A stretch of 64,000 nucleotides of DNA from Triatoma infestans (lineage: Eukaryota; Arthropoda; Insecta; Hemiptera; Reduviidae), in contig JAAEAF010008974.1 in the NCBI GenBank assembly GCA_011037195.1, forward strand, positions 1-64,000, written 5' to 3'. This document shows positions 36,201 through 46,400 of this stretch, piece by piece (the stretch's first letter is position 1; the number at the start of each line of letters is the position of its first letter). A program made the position numbers and the translations under genes. The notes under the pieces were generated by a model, which was given only the letters and a program-made list of their open reading frames with translations, did no database searches and was not told the origin of the DNA.

Positions 36201-38794
36201 ATCTCTGATGCTTTCCAGCATTGCGGAACCAACCACAACAAATATATTTTTTCATTCTTGTTTCGAATGAGGAGATAGATATCTTCTTGGGCTGCTCTCA
36301 GCCTTCGGCTTGCTGTAGTACCTCTATGTTGTTCGCCGATTGAAATAAAAGCTTTAAGCTATGACCAGTCTTATCCTGTACATGTTCTACAAGATTTAAA
36401 TCGGAAGAAGGAGCTTCTTCCAAGGCAAAATTCTGCCTGTTTTAATACTAGAAGTTTGGAAAATTATTGCAATATGAGCCCCAGCATTTTCCTGCTGGAA
36501 ACCAGCTCTAGTAAGATCCTCTTTTCATGTGCCAAAAACCTTAATTTAAGAATCTTATGAATGTGCCAATAAGCATTGAATCAACTTTGGATAAAGACGA
36601 GAAGTACTTAATCCAAAGCTAAGACATCTCATACCTTAAAATCTGGATAATCGCCATGATTTTGAACAATAAACAATATTGCGCCAGTTCGCCTTGGAAC
36701 TTTCCCACTATCAATCGTCGATCATTTTATAACAGACAAAAAACTAGTTTCGTCACTGAAGATGATGTAATCACCATTCACGCAATTACATAACGTTTTT
36801 CTAACTACCGAAGGGTCAGCAGCGTTGATATAGCCGAAAGGAAGACCAAACGACTTACAATGGATAAATTGTTCGCTTGCACATCCTTTGCCTTAAGTCG
36901 TTTATCCAATCTGTTGCAGTAGCAGCGGAAGGTCAGACTTCTTTCTTAAACTCATCTGACGGAGGTAACTATCTTCAAAATTGGTTAATTGGTTAGTTCT
37001 CCGAAGATATTAATTTTAAAACATTACGGTGCATGTTGTATGCCTTCTTCGAACCAGAAACTGCATGTTCGAAATACAGTGAATGGAATTATTGGTCGAA
37101 GCACTCGCGATTTTTCTCGCAGCGTAAAGCAACTTCGTGATATACACAATTCTTCCCTTTTCAGAATGGGTAAACGAGTATACTTCTTTCATCTGACAAT
37201 TCTTGGCCACGTTAAAGTCTCCTAGTGATATCCAATTGTCGAGAAACAATAAAATTTGCACTTTCTGTGATCTTAGTTTTTGATTTTAAGTAGTTCACAC
37301 ATAGATCGCAAACTCAGTATCGAAATTGTTACCCTATTGTTAAGGATGAGAATGTTATTAAAATTGTATTTTAATATTTTCTCAACAAATTACGGTTAAA
37401 CATTAGGATTAAATTTGTAAATTCTGATAATAAATTTCTTGATTTCAGGTAAGGATGCTGCAGGTATAGCAATGGAAGCCATTTCATATGCAAAAGAATC
37501 ACGTATCGATATAGTACTTATTGATACTGCTGGAAGAATGCAGGATAATGAACCTCTTATGCGAGCACTTGCCAAGGTTTATATGTTGTTATTTTTATTT
37601 ATTTATTAAAGGCAAAATCTATAGAGAGAGACAGTCCAGCGCCAAAAGCAAATATTAAATAGTACCCCTGAAGTTACTGACAAATAAAATTGTTTATGAT
37701 AGTAGAAATAAATTTATAATTGTAAATGAGAAATAACGAAAAGTTTTTCCGTGAGTATTATATATTGGACATGGAATGATAATACAATAAAACAAAAAAA
37801 CAATGTGGATGCGTCCGCAATGCTCGATCACATCTGATATTGTATCCTTCGTAGCATGCATATTTATAGTTTTCCTGACCGGTTCGGATTTTCATCCATC
37901 GTCAGAGCAAATTCACCAAGTTCGTGTAGAGAGTTCACTTCAGCTTCAGTTGAACTTTACTTCAACTTCAAGTGATTTGCTTTGACGATGGATGGAAATC
38001 CGAAACTGGTTAGGAAAACTATAAATATGCATGCTGCGACGGATAAAATACCAGACAAAAGAAATAATGCTACAGAAAGATAAAAATAAACAAGCAACAA
38101 GTGATGTTAATCCATTTTCAGATATGTTTTAGTCAGATTGACATACTCAGATAAATTTATTATGTGTTAGCGGTTAGGACTTAGTAATAAATAGTATAAA
38201 CTTTATCAATGGGCGGTTTAAAGCGATAGAGACGAGCCTTCAATATGTAGCTTATGAAGTTTTTCTTTTTAAATATTTCACCTGGACAATGGACACTTAT
38301 TAAGAAATAAAAACCTTTCTTTATTCACTTACCAAGGTTTATGTGTAGGGATTTTTGAAGCAACCATTTAACAATAGTAATAATAACAAATGAATATGTT
38401 TTATATTACAGTTGATCAAAGTGAATGAACCAGATTTAGTACTTTTTGTTGGTGAAGCATTAGTTGGGAATGAGGCAGTTGATCAATTAAGTAAATTCAA
38501 TCAAGCTCTAGCCGATTATTCTGCGTCCACTAATCCTCACCTTATTGACGGCATTGTACTCACAAAATTTGATACAATTGACGATAAGGTATGTGAAGGT
38601 AATTTCATTTAATTATATTACTGGCGGATAAAGAGAAAGTTTAAATTTTTTCCATTTCTTCTTTTCAGGTTGGTGCTGCCATTTCAATGACTTACATGAC
38701 AGGTCAACCAATAGTGTTCGTGGGCACCGGTCAGACATATACTGATTTAAAATCACTTAATGCTAAGGCTGTAGTACATGCTCTTATGAAATGA
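30237..38794 (+). CDS. SRPRA: Signal recognition particle receptor subunit alpha
   Basis: A complete 12-exon model of 618 aa in frame throughout: 30237-30353, 30557-30754, 30847-31021, 31093-31240, 31628-31769, 31844-31980, 32091-32235, 32316-32507, 32612-32783, 37449-37576, 38412-38588 and 38669-38794. The protein is the GTPase that docks the SRP-ribosome complex at the ER. The N-terminal [19 protein letters not shown] begins the SRX domain that binds SRPR-beta. A charged linker follows, with the conserved PRVWDLGG. The NG domain has P-loop [38 protein letters not shown] and a C-terminal GTGQTYTDL. Length is close to the vertebrate protein. Intron 9 (32784-37448) is swollen by transposons. 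AATAAA at 39075 is a likely poly(A) signal. Confidence 0.97.
32784..34500. other. SRPRA intron 9, first part
   Basis: AT-rich intron sequence without exons. Bases 33011-33050 repeat, with one mismatch, a 40-base piece of the Tc1-like transposase remnant at 36634-36673. A CTCCTGAAGAAGGACAC segment near 34201 resembles the CTGAGGAAGG repeat family at 22.9-23.7 kb. Confidence 0.5.
34505..35515 (+). mobile_element. tRNA-Gly-like SINE, copy 3, split by an insertion
   Basis: The SINE head and body run from about 34505 (TAGTTAGTGTATTGGACTCCCACGC-like box A/anticodon region, box B GGGTTCGAGCC) to 34629. They resume at 35401 with the next part of the body (CAGTGTTGTCTGTAACGAG, GGCGGCCGGCAG) and end in an A-rich tail near 35506. 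The two halves join seamlessly when 34630-35400 is removed together with one copy of the 9-base duplication. Confidence 0.85.
34630..35400. mobile_element. GC-rich insertion with 9-bp target duplication, unclassified
   Basis: This 771-base block splits the SINE and is flanked by CCGGTGATG at 34621-34629 and 35401-35409. It is clearly richer in G+C than its surroundings. It has no terminal inverted repeats, no A-tail at the ends and no intact reading frame. It contains a tRNA-like stretch near 35110 (GCGGCCGTAGTTCAGTGG) and hairpins such as GGTTGAG/CTCAACC near 34846. I do not recognise the family. Confidence 0.75.
36040..36245 (+). ncRNA. Hammerhead-like motif, family A, degenerate copy
   Basis: It matches the family A copy at 56160-56320 along its length. 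The core is CTGATGA at 36133-36139, a hairpin with mismatches, and GAAA at 36152-36155, but the helix III/cleavage segment is CCCTGAATTA instead of CCGGTC, so it should be inactive. The 3' part matches the A-family segment with TGACCACAA and GCTTTCCAGC. Confidence 0.5.
36290..37250 (-). mobile_element. Tc1/mariner-like transposase remnant
   Basis: Minus-strand reading gives [11 protein letters not shown] (second catalytic D region, near 36760) and then [20 protein letters not shown]. Further on comes QENAGAHIA with a degraded PxxSPDLNPIE-like region near 36400. Stops and frameshifts interrupt it. It is in SRPRA intron 9, antisense to the gene. Confidence 0.65.
37802..38054. ncRNA. Hammerhead-like motifs, family B, head-to-head inverted pair
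   Basis: Two cores face away from each other. On the minus strand CTGACGA is 37905-37899 and the ACCGGTC end is 37883-37877, with GAAA shortened by one A. On the plus strand TTGACGA (one substitution) is 37982-37988 with GAAACTGGTT at 38002-38011. The outer arms, with GCATGCATATT and CGACGGATAAAATACCAG, mirror each other, so the whole 250 bases form one long inverted repeat. It lies in SRPRA intron 10. Confidence 0.6.
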
Positions 38795-38799
38795 AGTAC

Positions 38800-40150
38800 A
38801 ACCTCCATTTCCTCAATGGTATAGAGATGTTCTATTTCAACAGTATTCTTTCAAGAATAATTATAGTTCTTAATGCCTTCATGAACCACACACCAATTAA
38901 AATAAATACAAAGCTTTTAAGAACACATCCGTTGCACCTCTATTTCGGCATTTTAATTTTTAAAAAGATTTGTAATATATCCAAACGATGCAGTTTTATT
39001 AGTTTCTTGTTCATTATGAAGCATATCTTCATTAAATATAATATATTGTTATTTAAAAATGATTATAATATATAAATAAATTGTTGCTTTTATTTCAGTT
39101 CGTAACAAAAGAAAAAAAAATAATAAAATTGTTGGTTAAAAAATATATATGTACATAAGTATATTTTAAATTTATTTTACCTTGCCTTTCTCCATTGAGG
39201 GATTTTATTGTAAGCTCAACCAAATAAAATTGAGGTTTGTCTGCATATTTTTTAAAATCACAGAAGCTTTTTTTATGCGCTTCAAACTTGTTGAAGACAA
39301 ACATTAAAAAGGCTGAATGGAATGGAAAACTCACAAGGTTCTGGTAAGGGGAACTGCTCCATGAAAATTTCAATTATTTAGTTCTTATTAATATAAACTG
39401 ATTCATGTAAACAAAACAAAATTGGGTCAACTTTAAATTTGAAGACTACCTGGTTGCAAGTCTTATATGATGGACGAAATTAAGGAAGATTTGCGATAAT
39501 TTTGTGGAAAATGGTGAGAGGGCAAAAACTTCTTTAACTTAATCGCCATTCACATAAAAAAAGGGATTAAACAAGGGTTTGATTTACTAAAGATGAATAG
39601 AGGGAATGGCTAAAAAAGCAATCCAGTGCAATCTTAAACTTCTACTGCATGTCCTATATAGATAGAAGAACGTTTGTATGAGTGTGTGTGTGTGTCTGTG
39701 TGTGTGAAAGAGAGGGAGAAAGAAGAGTGAGTAGATGTAGGAGTGTTGAAGATGTCAATTGAGGAGCTGCAACGTTTTGTTACATGTGGATGTCTTCAAA
39801 AATTTGCCCCTAAAAAGTAGATCCGCTTCACCTCAAAATAAAATCTCGTAGAAGGCAGTGGCCTATATTCTATTCTACTTAGGGATCTTGAGGCTTTTGG
39901 GGCAGTCTGTTACAAAGGAAGTCATAATAAACTTTCAAAAAACCCATTGCTGATTTTTGCTTTATTGTAAACAAGACGCGAAGTTTTTTAATATAGATTT
40001 AAATTTAAATTTTGTAAGAATACGTGGTCTTTTGTGCCCAATTTTATATAAAAAAATAATTTTGAGTGTTCAACTTTTAATTTTAAAGTGTAAACTGCAA
40101 GTTTGTATTGTTTGAAGTTTTCAGTGCGTATAGAGTTATTTAATTATTAA
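38800..40150. other. SRPRA 3' region and gene-free stretch
   Basis: Contains the 3' untranslated region of SRPRA (AATAAA at 39075-39080) and a short GT-rich tract near 39684-39706. No further exon or recognisable element was seen. Confidence 0.5.
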
Positions 40151-40151
40151 T

Positions 40152-40385
40152 TTGGGGCGGTTGTTGGTGTAGTGGTTATGAGCATGGACTTGTAACTAGG
40201 ATCCCCAGTTTGAGTCCTGCGTATAGCTGCTAAATTTTATATTCGTTTAAAAGTTTAGTATTTATATTGTTTATACTAAAATTTATATTCGTTAATAGTA
40301 AATTAGATGCTTCCGTCCCTGTGCACGACAGCTAATTTGGTCGTTGGACGTTAAGCCCGCCTGAAACAATTGGCATTACTTTCCT
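40152..40385 (+). mobile_element. tRNA-Thr-like SINE
   Basis: A tRNA-like head with box A (TGGTGTAGTGGTTATGAGC), an anticodon loop CTTGTAA (TGT, Thr-type) and box B (GTTTGAGTCCT). A body ending in GGTCGTTGGACGTTAAGCCC follows. It is a family different from the Gly-type SINE. The tRNA part lacks a proper acceptor stem, so it is not a working tRNA. Confidence 0.75.
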
Positions 40386-40525
40386 TTTTTTTAATTATTA
40401 ATTTTAATTTGTGCTATAATTTTGTGGACTTCAAAAACTTGAAGAACATTGGTTTAGGGGAAATAGAAACGAAAACCGTAAGCGGTTGGAAAGCTACTGT
40501 CAGCACAGACCAAGAACCATAAAAT

Positions 40526-40705
40526 GTGCAGAGGAAGCACTTCACAATATTGCGGTATGCCTTAAATATCATTCCTGAACACCAATTCGGATTTCGAAGT
40601 TACCACTCGACTGTTCAACAAATACATCGCGTTGTGGATACAATCACCACCTCTCAGGAGCTGAAGCAGTATTGTCCTGGACATATGTCAGACTGTAGGA
40701 TTGTT
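40526..40705 (+). mobile_element. Jockey-type LINE RT fragment
   Basis: A short frame reads IPEHQFGFRSYHSTVQQIHR followed by VVDTI, a signature of the fingers region of jockey-clade reverse transcriptases. The frame stops soon after, with no further RT motif, so it is a small relic. Confidence 0.7.
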
Positions 40706-41079
40706 TAGAAGTGGCGTAAGTTTCTATGGCGAATGTCCAAATTTGGTTAAAAGAGCAGTGTATAGCTTTTTCTTGTTCGCTAGAGTCAGTCTGGAACGTT
40801 TGTCAAATAGTCTTTTTAGTATTCGATTCCAAACTAAATTATCACCATAATCCTCTGATCCAGATTATGCCCTCCAGAACACGTCCCATGAAAGCGGCGT
40901 TGGCCACGCTACCATCTTGATATACAACGCCGATCTCCTAGGGTAGCTGCTATGTAAGCTTGCCATAGTGGCGAACTAACGGTTTCTATCACTGGATGGA
41001 CGTCTATAATTGATTATAATATATATATGTACACAAATTACGCTCTCTTCACTTTTGCTTGTTGTACTATGTTGAATAT

Positions 41080-41374
41080 GTGAATGGGTCCGCATTGCTG
41101 GATAACATCTGGTATTTTATTCGTCGTAGCATGCATATTCCTTTTATTCCTGACCGGTTTTGGATTTTCATCCATCGTCAGATCATATTCACCAAGTTCG
41201 TGTAGAGAGTTCACTTCAACGCAATGTTTCTGATATACTCACACTTGCTGATTTTTCAATTGAATGAAGTGGGTTCTCTACATGAACTTGGTGAATTTAC
41301 TCTGACGATGGATGAAAATCCGAAACTGATTACGAACAAAAGGAATATGCATACTACGACGGATAAAATACCAG
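41080..41374. ncRNA. Hammerhead-like motifs, family B, second inverted pair
   Basis: The minus-strand core is CTGACGA at 41181-41175, helix II, AAAA in place of GAAA, and CCGGTC ending at about 41152. The plus-strand core is CTGACGA at 41302-41308 with GAAACTGATTA from 41322. The outer arms (GCATGCATATT and CGACGGATAAAATACCAG) are inverted as in the pair at 37802-38054. The outermost left part reads GAATATGTGAATGGGTCCGC. Confidence 0.6.
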
Positions 41375-41379
41375 TTTTT

Positions 41380-43460
41380 GTATACTGTTGCAAAATAAAT
41401 TAAGAAACTTAAAAAAATAACCCATTGGCTTTGAAAACCACCCTCTAAACAACCCCCTAATTCGTGGTTTGTCCATACAGTTGAAAATACTTTACAACTT
41501 TGTTTCATTTTATCTCCATCTTTTTCTTATAATTGACCGCTGAGAACATTCAATCTTTGAGTGAGACATGTAAGAGGTCTCAGAAGTCGTTCAAATGAAC
41601 TCTCATTTGCCAAAAAATTTCGACAAAATTCTAATTTAAAAAAATGTTTACTCTTATAAAGAGTTTACCATAATAAGGCTGCAATATAATTTTCAAAAAC
41701 GGACCGATTAGGTAAAGCTTTTGTGTTGACATATACATTTCAAATAACAAAATTAATGCTGCCAGCCTACCTAGAAAAAAGTCCACTTACTGCAGTAAGA
41801 GAAAGTAAAAATAGATTAGTAGTCGTCACAGTTTCTCTTTTTTCCGGTAGATGACTTTGCAAGTAGATTAACAGTGGGTGATCCAAAATAGCGTTTCCAA
41901 AAACCTTTATCATATTTATATCAATATTTTCAGCAATTTGCGTATTATCTATTTTTCGAAATAATTCTCATGGACTATTTAAATTGTTGACTAAGGAGGC
42001 CATTTATTTTAAAAGAATCATAAAATGTTTGTCTTAAAAACTATAAAATACATAATTTATCGTTTACAGTTTTTGAAGTCTTTAACCCATAAAAGTGCTG
42101 GTGAAATAAAGCTAGGAACAATAACACTTTTATTTGTTGCATTAAGTTTTTCTTCCATCCATAAAAATAAACGATTCATTGTTGCATATTATTTCTAATT
42201 ATAAGGCTGAATCATCTGTTATTAATTGAAATTAATAGTGTAAAAATATTTGATTAAAAAAAAAATAATTATTTACATTGCATTGTTACAAAAAAGAAAA
42301 AGTGTTTCCTCAATGTAAGTAGTAATTTTATACTATAGATTCTCTTTAAGTCTGTCCGAGTAAATCATGCTTCATAGCTATCAATTTACTTCCATGACGA
42401 CGTTTTAAGCAAAAATATGTCTTATATTGCCATTGCAATGGAAATGAAATTTGGAGAAAAATCAGCACAATTTTATAAAAATGAACTGTCCTTACCTAGT
42501 ATGTGGATTGATGAAGTAAATGCATTGAATTTTAGAGACTGATGCTGGACGTTATATCAATATTTTTTATATAACGTAATATTTATTCTTATAAACGACT
42601 TAAATACATTACAAAAAAAATTGCAATTAATTTTGAGAGTTCCAAAATATATCTGATATGAGCCATTCACATGACTTTGTCTTTGTAATTTATCAGATCC
42701 CAAATAAAATAACGTACCATTTTGACTTCAATTCGCCTTATTACTAACGTTGTGTAGTTCGTAGAACTAAACAAAATAAACCACAGAATCCCAAAACAAC
42801 GCAAAAAATTAATTTCTTTAAAGAAAGTTTCCAAATAAAACTGAAAGATCTTTAAGTACTTTATAATATTCATGATAACAAAAAAAAGAGTTTTGGAGAA
42901 AATCATGAAAACTAAAAACTACTTTCATATTCGGATATTAATCTTTTACATCCAAACGGAATATCATATTAGGAACCTGCATTTTTCGTTTCTATACTGG
43001 GCTACCCAACATTGACAAACACCGAACAGTTCAATTACTGAAAACTTCAGTATTATATTACTTTTCAGACTTCAGGGATCATAGATATAAAATCAATTTA
43101 TAAAATCTCAAACAAAGGTAATACTCGAAAGTAGAAAGAAAAAAGGAAAATATCAACCCATTTGCTATCCAGCAAAGTAATTTGTTTATTTATATAGACA
43201 GTTCATCGAAGATATAAACCAATTTGATTATTATCTTCTAAATTGTTTTAAACACTCGCTTGGCCCTTCAGTTACCACAATTATTTTTAAATTTTTAATT
43301 TACCAACCAAAGAAACAGAATGATCATTTAGGGAAATAATACTTATAATGGTTGATCAAAGAGGTTTCTAAGTTTAAGACACTGTCTACTTTTGCTTCAA
43401 ATATCGCAACATTTTTCACGTTTTTTGGTTTGTTTGTAAAATGATATATATAAAGCTTTA
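41380..43460. other. Upstream region of the P450-like gene
   Basis: No convincing exon was identified, yet the first P450 exon I can define opens with a splice acceptor (TATGTTTCAG at 43459-43468), so a short first exon may hide here. The rest is AT-rich with no recognised element. Confidence 0.4.
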
Positions 43461-43468
43461 TGTTTCAG

Positions 43469-46400
43469 GTGGATTAAAAGACTTTTAAATGGGATTTTGA
43501 ATTTTCGCCGAAGTTCAAAAGATTTCCTGAGAAATGTAGTTGCTGATAATATTATAAAAACCCAATCAACATCTGAAATTACGCGAGAAACGCAAATTCC
43601 TACAACCTCTACACAAACCGACAATGCTATCATTGATACCGCAGAAGAGCGGCTGGGAACAGATGATCTTCTCCTTACAATATCTAAATCAAAAATGAGT
43701 TCAGTATTTCCAAAGGCAGTCTCAACAACATTGGAAAGATTTAAAACTAACAGTAAGGACATGGTTTATGCAGTGCCATTCGATGAAATGCCTGGTCCAT
43801 CATCTTTACGTTCCATAGCAAACTTCTACCGACATATTCCTATTATATCTAGTCAATTAACAACATTATTTTTAAACAGGGCACAACAGGTGGGCAAACT
43901 TCCTACAGCTACAGGTAATTCTGCTTACATTTAGAATTTGCGGATTTAGGGAACTTGTTTTGCTAAATTTAAAAAATAGTTCGTATAAGGCCAAATAATA
44001 ATAATATATATTTCATTTTATTAGAGGGAATGAGTAAAGTATTTCTTTTGGATCATTTTTATTTTTTAGGTATAAACCAAGAAGGATCATGGATTCAAAG
44101 TGTTATGTCATCAATTAGACCATACGATCTGCTATTTGAACGTTATGGGCCCGTATTAAGATTACATGGCCCTTTTGGTGGTGACATAGTAATGCTTAGT
44201 TTACCAGAACACATTGAAACGGTTTACAATGTAGACAGCCAATATCCAGTCAGAGCTTTACTTGACAGTATGGAAGTATATAGAAAAAGTAAAGTCATTC
44301 CGAACATGCCTAGGTAAAGTTCATACAGACTGTAAGTTTTCTAAGATTAAAACTATATTTATTAATGTAGGTTGAAAAGCTGTTTTAGGAATCATATAAT
44401 TTCAAGTATGAGGCTAAGAAATTGTTAAAATAATAAAACTGCACAGAATTTCAAGTATGAGGCTTAGAAATTGTTAAAATAATAAAACTGCACTATAAAT
44501 AATATTTTTTTTTTTTAGTTATGAAGGGGATTATGATTTGTTAAAGGAAGCTCTGAAATATAGCCTTGATCTCAAACTTGAAGACTTCGACCCAATGTTG
44601 GAAGAAATAGCGGATGGGCTAATTCACAGGTACATTCGTTTAAAAATGTATCTATTTATGAAAACCCTATTTTATAGATTTGTTTGTTAAATGTTATTAG
44701 CTACGATAAAGTGTAATGTGCCTTTAAATAAATTAGTATAAATTGTTCATTATGTACAAAAAATTTGTTTCAGCTCTTCCAAAAAAGGAAATTTTTTCTT
44801 ACTGTAATGCCCACGATTCCAATTGAATATTGTTTTGCAAGTTTTACTAAATTTTGTTTAATATTATATGGATGCTGGAACCGTGTATTGTACTGAAACA
44901 GTAGTTTAAACAAAGCCTAACGAAGCAGCTGCCTCAAACTCTCTAAACTTTCTTTTTCTCGGAAAATTATCTCCAACAAAAACCATAATGCGTATAGACG
45001 TAGCTATAATTATCCTACCAAGTTTAAACAAATAACTGATGTAGTTTTTCAAAAAAATTTGTAAAAGTCAGAAAAAGATTCTGTTTTCGAACATCGGTTT
45101 ACTTTGTGAACCCGGAATTTTAGCAAAGCATTTTATGACCCTTAAAATAATTGAATCATGTATTACAATTTTCTATTACTACATTTCTAAGGCTCAAATG
45201 TTATTATTTTTTACTATTCCTCTAAAGAAATGATTGCTATCGTGTCAAATTCTGGAAAATGAGAATTCACTTGAAATACACAGGTCTTCTTTATATAATA
45301 TACATTTTGCTAGTGTAATAAAAGTGTTGCTAGATGGATTTTCAGGAGTGTATATCTAAATAAAACTTATTTTAGAATATAAAAACTTCATTATTTCCAG
45401 TCTTACTTATCCTACATAGCGTCTACCGACTTATTCCTATTATATGTAGTAAATTATTCTAGTTTATTATTTTTAAGCATGGCAAACGATGGTATGTGTT
45501 GGTTTGTATAGTGAACAAAATAACTAAAAAACAGAATCTGTTTTTATATATTGTTTTGGAAAACCGAAATACAGATCTCAGTAAAAATCCATTATTGGAT
45601 TTTACTTCCTTTTTATACAGTTTTATCAGTATCAGTGTATCTGATATACTAACTACAAACATACTGCTATATCACTTTTATTTGAAACATTTTTCAGGAA
45701 AAATTTATTTTAAAGGTCCTACTCAGAGAGCTGAAACTTTAAAAATAAAAAATTATGTTGGTGAAATGTACGAGGCATGTCCAGTAAGTAAGTGTACTGA
45801 GGCTCTCACAGCCGGAGGGATTTTGTTTTCGACATGTTGGCTACACTGTCGTGTAGCCTGATTCCTCCCCTCCGCAAGAAGACCGGTTCGAGGTCAGTAC
45901 GTTGAGAACTGTCGACGCGACAATACATTTCGTGAAAAATGTCAATCCACTCTCCTGCCAAGTGTGAAATACGCGGCGTCATCCGTTATCTCGTTTGGAA
46001 GGGAAAAACTCCGGTTGAGGTTTATAATGAGGTAAAAACTGCTTATGGTGATAAAGCTATGACTCGTCGAATGTGTTCAAGTGGTGTCGCGAGTTTAAAA
46101 ACGGTCGTGTATGATGATCAGAGGAGCGGAAGACCTTCAATTGTGACTGACGAAATTGTGGAAAAAATCGAAAATGCGCTCCGTGACGATCCGTGACTGT
46201 GGATGAACTTTCTGTGATGTTTCCGCAAATCTCCAGATCTCTGCTACACGAAACCATCACAGAAACTCTCGGATATCGGGAACTGTCCGCGAGGTGGGTC
46301 CGACGAAGGGGTTTGCGGGAAACTACTTCGAGGAAGGCATCAAGAAATTAATACCCCGGTTCACCATCTGCATTGAGAGGAATGGTGACTATGTCGAAAA

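Noticed and set aside
36046..36270. Plus and minus frames of 74 and 88 codons as a gene
   Set aside because: Both are frames across the family A repeat, and related frames occur at the other copies near 56.2-56.9 kb.
40152..40225. Functional tRNA-Thr gene
   Set aside because: The acceptor stem is not paired and a SINE body follows.
43397..43762. 121-codon minus-strand frame opposite the P450 exon
   Set aside because: It is the antisense shadow of the first P450 exon.
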